DNA of 41,398 nucleotides from CAYNEL01 sp964396225 (GTDB lineage: Bacteria > Patescibacteriota > Minisyncoccia > Moranbacterales > UBA1568), in NCBI GenBank assembly GCA_964396225.1, contig CAYNEL010000004.1, positions 1-41,398 of the forward strand. The letters run 5' to 3'. Under the pieces are notes generated by a model. The model was not told where the DNA came from, ran no database searches, and saw only the letters and a program-made list of their open reading frames with translations. Within the stretch, counting starts at the first letter, position 1, and the number at the start of each line of letters is the position of its first letter. Positions 6,946 through 15,414 of this stretch are shown piece by piece. A program made the translations under genes and the position numbers.

Positions 6946-8628
6946 TCACGGGAGGCGGATGACGGTGAAATCGGTCGGATAGCCGGGCTTCGTCCCGACG
7001 GTCTCCACCGTCGCCTCTGGGAAGAAATCGGTTACCTGCCGGACGACCTTGTCGTCCCGGCGCATGAGGAGGATGACCGCCGGCGTCTCGATGGGCGTCT
7101 CGGGCCGGATGAACTCGAGGCGATCCACCTGTCCGTGGGTCAAAAAGACCAAGGGCTGGGCGGTGACGGGGAGGCCGTTGTCGATGTCGGTCCCGCCGGC
7201 GTTGGGGAGGACGTATTTCCTCAGATCCCCAGGCAGGGCTTTCAGGTAGTCGGCCATGAGGGTGTAATCGGCGTTGAAGGCGCCCCACTGGTTAGGGTTC
7301 CGGGCGAAGAAGTAATGGTATTTGGCGGCGTTCCAGACGCCGGAGCAGAGGAGGACGAGACCGAGCAGGACGGCCATGCCGAGGCGGGCGCGGGAAGGCC
7401 GGCGGCGGTAGTAGTCCGAAAGCCAGAGGAAGGGCAGGGTGGCGATGAGATAGGCCACGGGCATCGTCCCGATGGCGCGGAGAGCGTGGGGGAGGCCTTC
7501 GTTGGTGAGGAATTCCGGCGCCAGCATGACCACCAGCCAGCCGAGGAGGAGGGCATCTTCGGCCAGGCCCGGCACCGGTCTTCTCGTCCGGAAGCGTTTC
7601 ACTATCCGGGCGACGCTCCGGCGGACGAGCCAGATGAAGCCGACGAGGAAGAAGAAGCCGGTGATCGGGTCGAGGACCGGGTAGGGCGGATAGTTGTGGC
7701 GCCAGTTCTGGTCGCCCCAGAAAGTGTATTTGGAAAAGGAGAGGCTGACCGTCTTGAGGAGCGTCAGGGGGAGGTTGCCCTGGTTGACGTTCGGATCGAA
7801 GACCGAGATGTGGCTCGAGCGCGAGATGACGTACTCGGGATGCGTCCTGAACTCGTAGAACATCGGCGCGGCGGCCAGGACAGCGCCAAGCACGAGCCAG
7901 AGCGCGCCTTTCCAGTATTTCTTGATCGCCTTGCGTTCCGAGAGCAGGAGACCGATGCCGAACGCGATGATGATAGCCGGCGCGATGCGGAAAGCGATGT
8001 AGGTGTGGAAGCCTAAGCCGAGCAGGAGGCCGGAGAGGAGGAACCAGCGGTTCCGGCCGGTACGGACGGCTTTGAGGAGGAAGAAGAAAACGAAAGTCAG
8101 CAAAAACGGCACCATGATGGCCCGGAAGCCGATGCGCGAGAAGTTGATGGCCCAGAACGAGGTGGCCATCATGAAACTGGCCACCAGGGCGAGATTCTTC
8201 CTGCCCCAGAGCTCCCGGGCCACGAGATAGGTGCCCCACACGGCCAGCGTCCCGAAGATGACGGACCAGAGTTTCAGGGCCCAGACGGTAGGTCCGAAGA
8301 GCACCACGAACAGGGCCTGGAGGTTGATGAACAGGCCCTCCCGGCCGTAGTTGTTGGGATAGAAGAGCCGGTACTCGCCGGTCTCGATGGCTCGCAGGGC
8401 GTCGATGCCGTTGACGGCCTCATCCGGATAGAGGCCGGCCGGCGTCCCGCCGAGGTTCCAGAGGCGGAGCCCCAGGGCGAGGAGGAGGATCAGCCCGAGC
8501 GCCACGTGCTGCCATTCGAGGGTGCGTTCGGGCAGGGAGGCGACGGAAGATTTCTTGGGTTGGGGAAAAAGAGCGGCAACTTGTTCGGGATCAGGCGCCT
8601 GGAGGGTCGCCTTTTTTTTCGGCGGCAT
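6946..8628 (-). CDS. GT-C glycosyltransferase, ArnT/GT39-like, polytopic
   Basis: A 560-residue membrane protein. Residues 1-40 are a charged cytoplasmic tail with a lysine-rich start; ten or more membrane segments follow. The first outer loop carries GLYPDEA with D69-E70, the acidic pair typical of GT83/GT39 enzymes. NNYGREGLFINLQALFV is also typical of this loop in ArnT-like proteins. It probably uses polyprenyl-phosphate sugar to decorate surface glycan or protein. It is the first gene of the two-gene minus operon, with an extended -10 promoter 36 bases upstream, and it is divergent from the giant protein gene at 8719. Acceptor and sugar are unknown. Confidence 0.8.
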   Translation of the reverse strand: MPPKKKATLQAPDPEQVAALFPQPKKSSVASLPERTLEWQHVALGLILLLALGLRLWNLGGTPAGLYPDEAVNGIDALRAIETGEYRLFYPNNYGREGLFINLQALFVVLFGPTVWALKLWSVIFGTLAVWGTYLVARELWGRKNLALVASFMMATSFWAINFSRIGFRAIMVPFLLTFVFFFLLKAVRTGRNRWFLLSGLLLGLGFHTYIAFRIAPAIIIAFGIGLLLSERKAIKKYWKGALWLVLGAVLAAAPMFYEFRTHPEYVISRSSHISVFDPNVNQGNLPLTLLKTVSLSFSKYTFWGDQNWRHNYPPYPVLDPITGFFFLVGFIWLVRRSVARIVKRFRTRRPVPGLAEDALLLGWLVVMLAPEFLTNEGLPHALRAIGTMPVAYLIATLPFLWLSDYYRRRPSRARLGMAVLLGLVLLCSGVWNAAKYHYFFARNPNQWGAFNADYTLMADYLKALPGDLRKYVLPNAGGTDIDNGLPVTAQPLVFLTHGQVDRLEFIRPETPIETPAVILLMRRDDKVVRQVTDFFPEATVETVGTKPGYPTDFTVIRLP

Positions 8629-8663
8629 AGTTTTTGTTTGTGTCGCGATGGGCGTGTGGTAAA

Positions 8664-8673
8664 ATTATACCAT
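8664..8673 (-). promoter_or_regulatory. Extended -10 promoter for the GT-C operon
   Basis: On the minus strand, TATAAT (8669-8664) is preceded by TGG, giving the extended -10 form TG-n-TATAAT. No good -35 is seen. The divergent plus-strand gene has only a weak TATTAT at 8681-8686. Confidence 0.55.
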
Positions 8674-8718
8674 ATTCGGATATTATTTCCGGCACGCGTC
8701 AACAGCGTTGCTTTCCCT

Positions 8719-11700
8719 ATGGCCGTCAACCCAAAAGAAATCGTCGGAGAGATCGTTCCCAGCGAGGAGCCTGATGTCAGGAAACGCAAAAGAAAGGGCA
8801 CTCTCACCCACAAGGAAGGTGTCACCAGGAAACCGCGAGCCAAGGGCCGGAAAACGAAGGGATCGAAGGCGTTGGAGGGTTTCGTTGAAGTGAAAGAAGA
8901 AGCGGGTACGTCCAGCGCATCGCCTGTTTCCTCGGACCGGATCCACTCCCGGGTGGTCGTAGTCTCCTCGGATCAGTTGGCCGCCCTCAAGGATCCCAGG
9001 AGCAAGCCGAACCTCAAACAGTACGGGCGGGGAGCGGCCGTGACGGCCTCTGCCGAAATCTCCCTCGGGGATGTCGTCGAGGAGACGCTGCGGCAACCGG
9101 CCTTGCGGGCCGAGATTCAAAAAGCCGAGGGCCGCAAGTCCGCGGAACACGCGTTCATCTCAGCCAGCGGGGAATCAGGCCGGCAAGAGGGCATAGCCGA
9201 GCGTTCGGCTGACGGGAAAACGGTCCTCATCACCTTTACCGACCCATCGGGCAAGCGTTCCTATAGAAGTCTGCCTGCGAGCGAATACGATCGGGGCGTA
9301 GCCGAGGGACGATACGCGCCCTTTGACGCCGGTGCCGACCATATGCCGCCGCCTGTTTTGAGCAAGCGGAAACCCGCTCCTTCCGTGAAAGCATTCGATC
9401 TTGCGGCGACCATGGACGAAATTGATTTGGAGAAAACAGACGTCATCCGTCCCAAGGGAACCGAACTTCGCGGAATGGTCGGTGTCCAATACGGCGGATT
9501 GGGCCAGCCAGCCGCCGCCCAGCAGGCGCTGGAAAACCGGATGGACACGGCGGAGGCCAAACTGGACCGTGCCGCGGCGCGGCTTGGTGACGTCTCGGAA
9601 AAAATAAGCGCCGCCAAGGATTTCAAGGAACGCGCAGCGACGGTGGACGCGCGTCTCACCGAGGCGGAAGCGAAGCTGGAGAAGCTCATCGCCCCCGCGC
9701 CCAAGGTAGTGGTGGATAAGCCCGTGGCCCCGGTGTTGACTGATGTGGTCAGCCCCCCTCCCGCCGAGACGCCGCCTCCGCCCGTCCCTGCCCCGACCGA
9801 AACCCCCAAAGCCGAGACGCCTCCGTCGGTCGAAGCGCTTCCGGCGCCCGTCCCGCAGCGGGCCGAGAAACGCGAGTTTCCCGAGTCGTTCGAGACCGCC
9901 GACAGCGTCTATACCTATGGCGCGGGTGGCGCGCTCATGCGGCGGGTCAAGGAAAGCGGCCGCGAGTATCCCGGCGGTTTCGTCCTTTTCGCCGATTTCG
10001 AGAAGGCGTCGGCCACCGCCAAGCGCGATTTCCAGGCTTCCCTCGACGCCGACAGCGACAAGCGCCTGTATTCGGTCCAACTGGTCCAGGCAGGGGAGAC
10101 AGGAAAACGCTTCCAACCGATCACCAGCCTGGATGCCGCCACCGATCCGGACAAGCTCTTTTTCGCGCTTGTCGGGCGCGGAGTGGGCGTCCTTCCGGAC
10201 AGCCTGGTGCCGGCCAGGATGCTGCCCGAAACCAACCTTACCCCGATCACCCTCCGATTCTTCCAGGAGAACGGCAAACAGATGGGGGAGCGGCATATCG
10301 CCGAGGGTCCGGTGACCCGGATCCAGCACACCGCCGGCTCGGCGGGGGCGCTCGAAGCGTTGAGCCGGGAGATGGAAGCCAAGCGGGCCGAATGGATCCG
10401 TCTCGACGAGAAGACCAAGGAGGGCCGTTCGCTCGTAGCCAAGCTCCTCGGTTCGGACGTCATCCCTCCCGAGGTGGAAGCCGCCCGGAAGGCATATGAG
10501 GAATCGGCCCGCAAGCTGGCCGACGCCAAGCAGGCGTTCGGTGGGGATCGGGCGCCGGTAGCGGCCACCGCCGCGGCTGACGAGATCCTCCGCACCAGCC
10601 GGCCCAAGGCCAAGCCCCCGGAAGCGGCCGAGCTCCTCCTCATCAAGAAGTTCGAGAAAGCGGAAGCGTATGTCGCGCAGGCGCTCCAAGCCATCGAACG
10701 GGAGAGCGTGTTCGAGAAGCTAAACAGGATGAAGAAGCGGACCCTCCTGGTCTTGGTCACCGTCTTCGGTCTCGGCACCCCATCCTTCATTTCGAAGCGG
10801 CCGGATGACCGGCTACCCGAACCACAATCAGCGGAGCGTATCACTCCCAACCAGGAACTGGATGCCGGCGGGCGCTACCGAGGCCATTCGCTCAGGGGTC
10901 AGCGGACCATCGTGGACCAGCCAGTCGGAAAATTCACCGGAAACATCGGGACTGAGGTAGCAGATGCTCCACTCTTCCCTTTGTCAGCCCAGGTTTCCGC
11001 GTCCTCGGCCGTCAAGAAACCACCACTGGAACCGCAGGCACCGGCCGTCGAAACGGCGCAGGAAGCAGGCGCGGCGGAGGAAGAAACGGAAGCCCGGGCC
11101 GCACCAGTGGTGCTTGAGCTCGAATCCGGCGACAACTACATCCAATCGGTCATCGAGCTCCTCCAGTCCCGGGACGACCTAAAGGACGATTACGACGCCG
11201 CGACCTTGAAGGACATGGCCAACCACATGGTCATTGACTTCGCCGCCAAGACCGGCCGGAGCATCGTCGACCTGAGCAACGCCCTGCCGGGGAGCACCAT
11301 CACGGTCGACCTGGAGCACATGGAGATCGTCGACATCCACCACAGACAGGCCGGCGCGGCCAAGCCGGCCGTTCCACCCGCCACGGTGGCGGCCAAACCA
11401 ACCGCCGCGTTCGACACCAGTTTCACCGCCCAGAAACCAGCGGCATCCGTCGCCCCGCAGCCGGCCCCGGAGGTGCCGGGGAAGCCGATTGTTCCGGACA
11501 GCGGACCGCTCGTCAAAGCCGAGCAGCCGGCCCCGGCCGCTCCGACCCCCGAGGGGCAAGCGGGCGCTCTGGATACGGAAGTCGCGCGGGTGTACCAGTC
11601 CATGCACGACATCATCACCAACCAGGGCCACGACCGGGCAGCGTTCGATTTCCTGCGGAGCATCATCAACGAGCGGAAGAACATCTCGCCGGACGGGCTG

Positions 11701-12012
11701 GACAAGCTGATGATCGTCCTGGGCAAGCAGCGGGACGCCCGCGAGCGGGACCTGAGGAAGCAGGGTTACACCGAGGAACAGATCGAGACGGACGCGACGT
11801 ACCGTGAGCTTCTGGTCCAGCAGAACGTCATCAACCGCTTCAACCGTTTTATCGACAGCGTCGAGTACGTGATGGGAATCAAGATGAGCCGTCTGGACGC
11901 CCAGCTGAAGATCGACGACATCATGCTGAACGTCCTCAAGGACGCGGCCGTCCAGGGCAAGCTTGAGAAGCTCGAGGAGTATTACCAGAGCGCCGTCGTT
12001 TCCAATCAATAG
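8719..12012 (+). CDS. Giant membrane-anchored protein of unknown function, low-complexity linkers and LysM-like region
   Basis: A 1097-residue protein starting at ATG 8719 (CCCTATG). The frame stays open to 8506, but that part runs back over the divergent gene. Regions: a basic N-terminus with RKRKRK; 40-300 mixed; 300-355 a predicted coiled coil (AEAKLDRAAARLGDVSEKI); 360-400 Pro/Glu-rich; 405-560 a possible folded domain; 570-665 helical; one hydrophobic segment at about 674-690 (RTLLVLVTVFGLG) between basic residues; 690-795 linker; 798-875 a compact domain beginning LESGDNYIQSVIELL and ending in a DLSNALPGSTITVDL turn, LysM-like in outline; a Pro/Ala linker; and 950-1097 all-helical. Most of it should be cytoplasmic with the C-terminal half outside, or the reverse. 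Two small helical proteins and an ATPase follow, so it is probably a structural part of that system. I do not recognise the family. Confidence 0.75.
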   Translation: MAVNPKEIVGEIVPSEEPDVRKRKRKGTLTHKEGVTRKPRAKGRKTKGSKALEGFVEVKEEAGTSSASPVSSDRIHSRVVVVSSDQLAALKDPRSKPNLKQYGRGAAVTASAEISLGDVVEETLRQPALRAEIQKAEGRKSAEHAFISASGESGRQEGIAERSADGKTVLITFTDPSGKRSYRSLPASEYDRGVAEGRYAPFDAGADHMPPPVLSKRKPAPSVKAFDLAATMDEIDLEKTDVIRPKGTELRGMVGVQYGGLGQPAAAQQALENRMDTAEAKLDRAAARLGDVSEKISAAKDFKERAATVDARLTEAEAKLEKLIAPAPKVVVDKPVAPVLTDVVSPPPAETPPPPVPAPTETPKAETPPSVEALPAPVPQRAEKREFPESFETADSVYTYGAGGALMRRVKESGREYPGGFVLFADFEKASATAKRDFQASLDADSDKRLYSVQLVQAGETGKRFQPITSLDAATDPDKLFFALVGRGVGVLPDSLVPARMLPETNLTPITLRFFQENGKQMGERHIAEGPVTRIQHTAGSAGALEALSREMEAKRAEWIRLDEKTKEGRSLVAKLLGSDVIPPEVEAARKAYEESARKLADAKQAFGGDRAPVAATAAADEILRTSRPKAKPPEAAELLLIKKFEKAEAYVAQALQAIERESVFEKLNRMKKRTLLVLVTVFGLGTPSFISKRPDDRLPEPQSAERITPNQELDAGGRYRGHSLRGQRTIVDQPVGKFTGNIGTEVADAPLFPLSAQVSASSAVKKPPLEPQAPAVETAQEAGAAEEETEARAAPVVLELESGDNYIQSVIELLQSRDDLKDDYDAATLKDMANHMVIDFAAKTGRSIVDLSNALPGSTITVDLEHMEIVDIHHRQAGAAKPAVPPATVAAKPTAAFDTSFTAQKPAASVAPQPAPEVPGKPIVPDSGPLVKAEQPAPAAPTPEGQAGALDTEVARVYQSMHDIITNQGHDRAAFDFLRSIINERKNISPDGLDKLMIVLGKQRDARERDLRKQGYTEEQIETDATYRELLVQQNVINRFNRFIDSVEYVMGIKMSRLDAQLKIDDIMLNVLKDAAVQGKLEKLEEYYQSAVVSNQ

Positions 12013-12034
12013 CCCCAAGACAACACCACAACCT

Positions 12035-12334
12035 ATGCAAGACTCCGCCCTGCTGCGCGATGAATTCGTCCGAGAACTCGGACTCTCGGCCCTGCCCGCG
12101 GACCGCCAGGCCGCCTTTCTGGCCGATCTGGAAGAGCTGTTCGCCAAGAAGGTGATGGCCGCGGTGGCGGAGACCCTGGGCGAGGAAGGCCTCCGGGAAT
12201 ACGAGGCGTACGCCGAAGCCCATACCGTCGAGGAAGCGGCCGCCTGGCTCAAGGGGCGGTTGCCCGACCACGAGACGCTGCAGGCGGGCGTGAAGACCAG
12301 GCTCATCGCCGACCTCAAGACCGCGATGTTATAA
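12035..12334 (+). CDS. Small helical protein, DUF5663-like
   Basis: A 99-residue acidic, all-helical protein. The segment FVRELGLSALPADRQAAFLADLEELFAKKV matches my recollection of the DUF5663 pattern (a short helix, an L-P turn, then a long helix with EEL), a family of unknown function found mainly in Patescibacteria. ATG 12035 is chosen for its CCTATG context and because it lies 22 bases after the giant protein's stop; the open frame to 11963 overlaps that gene. There is no Shine-Dalgarno site. Its stop codon lies inside an extended -10 element for the next gene. It is probably an accessory or chaperone-like component of the ATPase cluster, inferred from context only. Confidence 0.65.
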   Translation: MQDSALLRDEFVRELGLSALPADRQAAFLADLEELFAKKVMAAVAETLGEEGLREYEAYAEAHTVEEAAAWLKGRLPDHETLQAGVKTRLIADLKTAML

Positions 12335-12335
12335 T
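12327..12335 (+). promoter_or_regulatory. Extended -10 promoter inside the 3' end of the DUF5663-like gene
   Basis: TG-T-TATAAT at 12327-12335 is a perfect extended -10. It overlaps the TAA stop at 12332-12334 and would start transcription near 12342, just before the gene at 12368. No -35 is evident. Confidence 0.55.
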
Positions 12336-12367
12336 GGGAGGCAACCGTAACCCCTGACGCGACGCCT

Positions 12368-12808
12368 ATGCCGGACATGCCCGCCCCGCCCACGCCCGAA
12401 AAACCCCTCGTCCCCGAGGCCAACGAACCGCCCGACATGCTGGGCGGGAGAGACGCGGTATCCGAACGGCCGCCCGCCGCGCCGGAACGGAAACCCGAGC
12501 AACAAGCTGAGAAGAAAAGCGAGCTCGTCTATCAGAAAATCCTGGCCCAGGTCGCCCAGCCGGCGCCGGCCGTGGCCGCGGCGGCGGACGAGGCCGCCGC
12601 GGAGATCGACGCCCGGTCGATCACGGCCCTCACGGATGCCGGCGAGCAGGTGGACAAACTCATACAATTCGCCCTGGAGAAGGGGTTGCCGCACGCCGTG
12701 GCGGTGGCCCGCAAGCTCGATTTCTACGTCATGGACGAGATGCAGGGCCGGATGGCCAACGAGTTTTACGATGCGCTCGTAGCCAAGGGGATGATTACCA
12801 AGGAGTAG
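12368..12808 (+). CDS. Small protein with disordered N-terminus and helical C-terminus, unknown
   Basis: A 146-residue protein. Residues 1-50 are rich in Pro, Glu and Ala and likely disordered; residues 50-146 are helical, with a well-conserved-looking core ITALTDAGEQVDKLIQFALEKG followed by HAVAVARKLDFYVMDEMQ and a short FYDALVAKG helix. No membrane segment is present. The start is GCCTATG with no Shine-Dalgarno site. It sits between the DUF5663-like gene and the ATPase gene and probably belongs to the same complex, perhaps as an adaptor; that role is inferred from position alone. The family is not recognised. Confidence 0.65.
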   Translation: MPDMPAPPTPEKPLVPEANEPPDMLGGRDAVSERPPAAPERKPEQQAEKKSELVYQKILAQVAQPAPAVAAAADEAAAEIDARSITALTDAGEQVDKLIQFALEKGLPHAVAVARKLDFYVMDEMQGRMANEFYDALVAKGMITKE

Positions 12809-12853
12809 CGGGGCCGGTCTCGGAAACAAGGAGGCGTAAACAAAAACGGAGGT

Positions 12854-15331
12854 ATGGACATCAATACATTGCTCGGCGTCGCGGTTTTTGCTTTGGGCGC
12901 TTTCACGGCGTTGGCCGGAGGGCTGCTGCTAGTCAAAGGGTTCGTCGCTGTTCGGTACCAGATCAACCGCTCTTTGAACAGCGATCTCGAGGTGGTGCGG
13001 CTGACCAAGCCCGCCCAGAAGACCGAAGGACCGATCGATCCGAACGCCTGGCGCGAGGAGATCGGCGCCATGGAGCAGTTCCTAGGCTCGCTCTCCACGC
13101 TCAAGAACCAATTGCCGCTGTTTCAGCGCCTCTTCTACCAGCCGCCGACCGTCACCTTCGAGATCGCCAACCCGTCCTCTTCCGAGGAGATTTTCTTCTA
13201 TATGGCGGTGCCCAAGCGCTTCCGGGAAGCCGTCGAGAAACAGCTCTCGAGTTATTTCCCCGATTCCGCCATCGAGAAGGTCAAGGACTACACCATTTTC
13301 TTTCCGGGCAGCCAGACCGTGGGGGCCGTCCTGAAACAGGCCAAGAGTTACGCCCTGCCAGTCCGGACCTACGAATCCCTCGAAGTGGACCCGCTTTCGG
13401 CCATTTCCAACTCGCTTTCCAAGCTGGAAACCGAGAAGGAAGGGGCCGTCATCCAGGTGGTCCTGGCGCCTGCCGGCAAGCACTGGCGCACCCTTTCGCG
13501 TTCCATCGCCCACAAGATGCAACAAGGCAAGCAGCTGAAGGACGTCCACCACGGCTCGATGATGGGTAAGGTGGCGGGTGAGATGGGCAAAGGCCTGGCC
13601 AGCGCGGCCACGGGTGCTCTTGCTCCGAAGAAGACGCCGGCCGCCGAGCGGGCGCCGGTCCAGCTCACGCCCGAGGAACAGGAACTCATCAAATCCATCG
13701 AGCGCAAGGCTACCAAGCCGGCCTTCCAGGCGAATGTGCGCCTTATCGCCTCCGCCGCCACTCTGGAGCGGGCCGAACAGATCCTGGGCCAGCTCGAGAA
13801 CTCCTTTTCCCAGTTCGAGAGTCCCGACATCAACCACTTCCAGGTCAAGCGGCGTTTCAAGGGCCAGGCCCTGAAACAGTTCGTCTTCAATTACGTCTTC
13901 CGCATCTTCAATCCGACAAACCAGATGCTTCTGAACGTCGAGGAGCTGGCCAGCCTCTTCCATTTCCCCATCTCCACCACCGCCACGCCCAAGATCAAGT
14001 GGCTGAAAGCCGGCATGGCCGCTCCGCCCGTCAACGTCCCGGCCGAAGGACTTCTCCTCGGGTACAACGAATACCGCGGTCAGAAGACGGATATCCGTCT
14101 CACCGATTCCGACCGCCGCCGGCACATGTATGTCATCGGCCAGACCGGCGTCGGTAAGTCCAACTTCCTCCAGGAGATGGCCAAGAAGGACGCTGTGGCC
14201 GGTCGCGGCTTCTGTTTCATCGATCCCCACGGGGATGCCATCGAGGACATCCTCGCCTCCATCCCCAAGGAGCGGGCCGAGGACGTCATCCTCTTCGATC
14301 CGTCCGACGTGGAGCGCCCGTTCGGACTCAACATGCTCGAGTTCGATCCGGCCCACCCGGAGCAGAAGACCTTCGTCATCAACGAGATGATCGGCATCTT
14401 CGACCAGCTCTACGACCTGAAGGCCACCGGTGGCCCGATGTTCGAGCAGTACATGAGAAACGCCATGCTCCTTATCATGGAGCACCCTGAGAGCGGTTCG
14501 ACGCTCCTTGAGATCTCGCGTGTCCTGGCCGATCCCGAGTTCCGCAAGTTCAAGCTCTCCCACTGCCAGAATCCGGTAGTCTACGATTTCTGGACCAAGG
14601 AGGCCGAGAAGGCGGGCGGCGAGGCGGCGCTGGCCAATATGGTGCCCTACATCACCTCGAAGCTCACCACTTTCATCTCGAACGACATGATGCGGCCCAT
14701 CGTCACCCAGCAGAAGAGCACCATCAATTTCCGGGAAATCATGGACCAGAAGAAGATCCTTCTCATCAACCTCTCCAAGGGCAAGATCGGCGAGATCAAC
14801 GCCCGGCTCCTCGGCATGGTGGTGGTGGGCAAGATTCTCATGGCCGCCCTCTCACGGGTGGACATACCCGAAACGGAGCGCAAGGATTTCTACGTCTACC
14901 TCGACGAGTTCCAGAACGTCACCACCAACTCCATCGCCCAGATCCTCTCCGAAGCCCGCAAGTACCATCTGGTACTCATCCTGGCCCACCAGTTCATCGG
15001 CCAGCTGAAGGAGGAGATCTCCAAGGCCGTTTTCGGCAACGTGGGTTCGCTCTGCGTCTTCCGGGTCGGTCCCGAGGACGCCGAATTCCTGGAGAAGAAC
15101 TTCGCCCCGGTCTTCACGGCCAAGGATATCGTCAACGTGGACAACTATAATTTCTTCGCCCGGCTGCTCATGAACAACGAGCTGACCAAGCCGTTCAACA
15201 TGAAGACCTATCCACCCACCCAAGGCGACTCCTCACTCTCCCAGGCGTACAAGGAGCTGTCGCGTCTCCGCTACGGCCGCGACGCGGAGGTGGTCAAGCG
15301 CGAGATCACCGAACGGACGCGGATCGCGTAG
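12854..15331 (+). CDS. Membrane-anchored TraG/VirD4-like (HerA-FtsK superfamily) ATPase
   Basis: An 825-residue protein. One hydrophobic segment lies at residues 5-29. Residues 35-400 form a large N-terminal region with a disordered Ala/Lys-rich insert near 240-270. The motor domain has Walker A GQTGVGKSN at about 429-437, FIDPHGD just after it, Walker B YVYLDEFQN near 680-688, and a sensor-like ILAHQFIGQL. DPHGD plus DEFQ is typical of TraG/VirD4 coupling proteins and DUF87/HerA ATPases, hexameric motors that pump DNA or protein through membranes. No relaxase or VirB genes are present here, so a pilus, secretion or DNA-uptake role is open. GGAGGT directly abuts ATG 12854 and AAGGAGG lies at 12828-12834; neither spacing is ideal. 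Confidence 0.85.
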   Translation: MDINTLLGVAVFALGAFTALAGGLLLVKGFVAVRYQINRSLNSDLEVVRLTKPAQKTEGPIDPNAWREEIGAMEQFLGSLSTLKNQLPLFQRLFYQPPTVTFEIANPSSSEEIFFYMAVPKRFREAVEKQLSSYFPDSAIEKVKDYTIFFPGSQTVGAVLKQAKSYALPVRTYESLEVDPLSAISNSLSKLETEKEGAVIQVVLAPAGKHWRTLSRSIAHKMQQGKQLKDVHHGSMMGKVAGEMGKGLASAATGALAPKKTPAAERAPVQLTPEEQELIKSIERKATKPAFQANVRLIASAATLERAEQILGQLENSFSQFESPDINHFQVKRRFKGQALKQFVFNYVFRIFNPTNQMLLNVEELASLFHFPISTTATPKIKWLKAGMAAPPVNVPAEGLLLGYNEYRGQKTDIRLTDSDRRRHMYVIGQTGVGKSNFLQEMAKKDAVAGRGFCFIDPHGDAIEDILASIPKERAEDVILFDPSDVERPFGLNMLEFDPAHPEQKTFVINEMIGIFDQLYDLKATGGPMFEQYMRNAMLLIMEHPESGSTLLEISRVLADPEFRKFKLSHCQNPVVYDFWTKEAEKAGGEAALANMVPYITSKLTTFISNDMMRPIVTQQKSTINFREIMDQKKILLINLSKGKIGEINARLLGMVVVGKILMAALSRVDIPETERKDFYVYLDEFQNVTTNSIAQILSEARKYHLVLILAHQFIGQLKEEISKAVFGNVGSLCVFRVGPEDAEFLEKNFAPVFTAKDIVNVDNYNFFARLLMNNELTKPFNMKTYPPTQGDSSLSQAYKELSRLRYGRDAEVVKREITERTRIA

Positions 15332-15363
15332 TGTGGATCAAGGGGTTTGTCACAAGGGACGAA

Positions 15364-15400
15364 AAACCGCCCGCATCCATCGCGGGCGGTTTGTGTTTTC
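15364..15400. terminator. Bidirectional intrinsic terminator
   Basis: AAACCGCCCGC at 15364-15374 and its complement at 15382-15392 form an 11-bp stem with a 7-base loop. TTTGTGTTTT follows on plus and five T residues on minus. It separates the convergent ATPase and PP2C-like genes. Confidence 0.9.
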
Positions 15401-15414
15401 GGCGGAGCCGTTTT

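Noticed and set aside
9175..14563. Long minus-strand open frames opposite the giant protein and the ATPase (up to about 500 codons)
   Set aside because: They lie entirely antisense to better-supported genes, have His/Gly/Arg-rich compositions typical of shadows in GC-rich DNA, and lack starts with ribosome or promoter signals.
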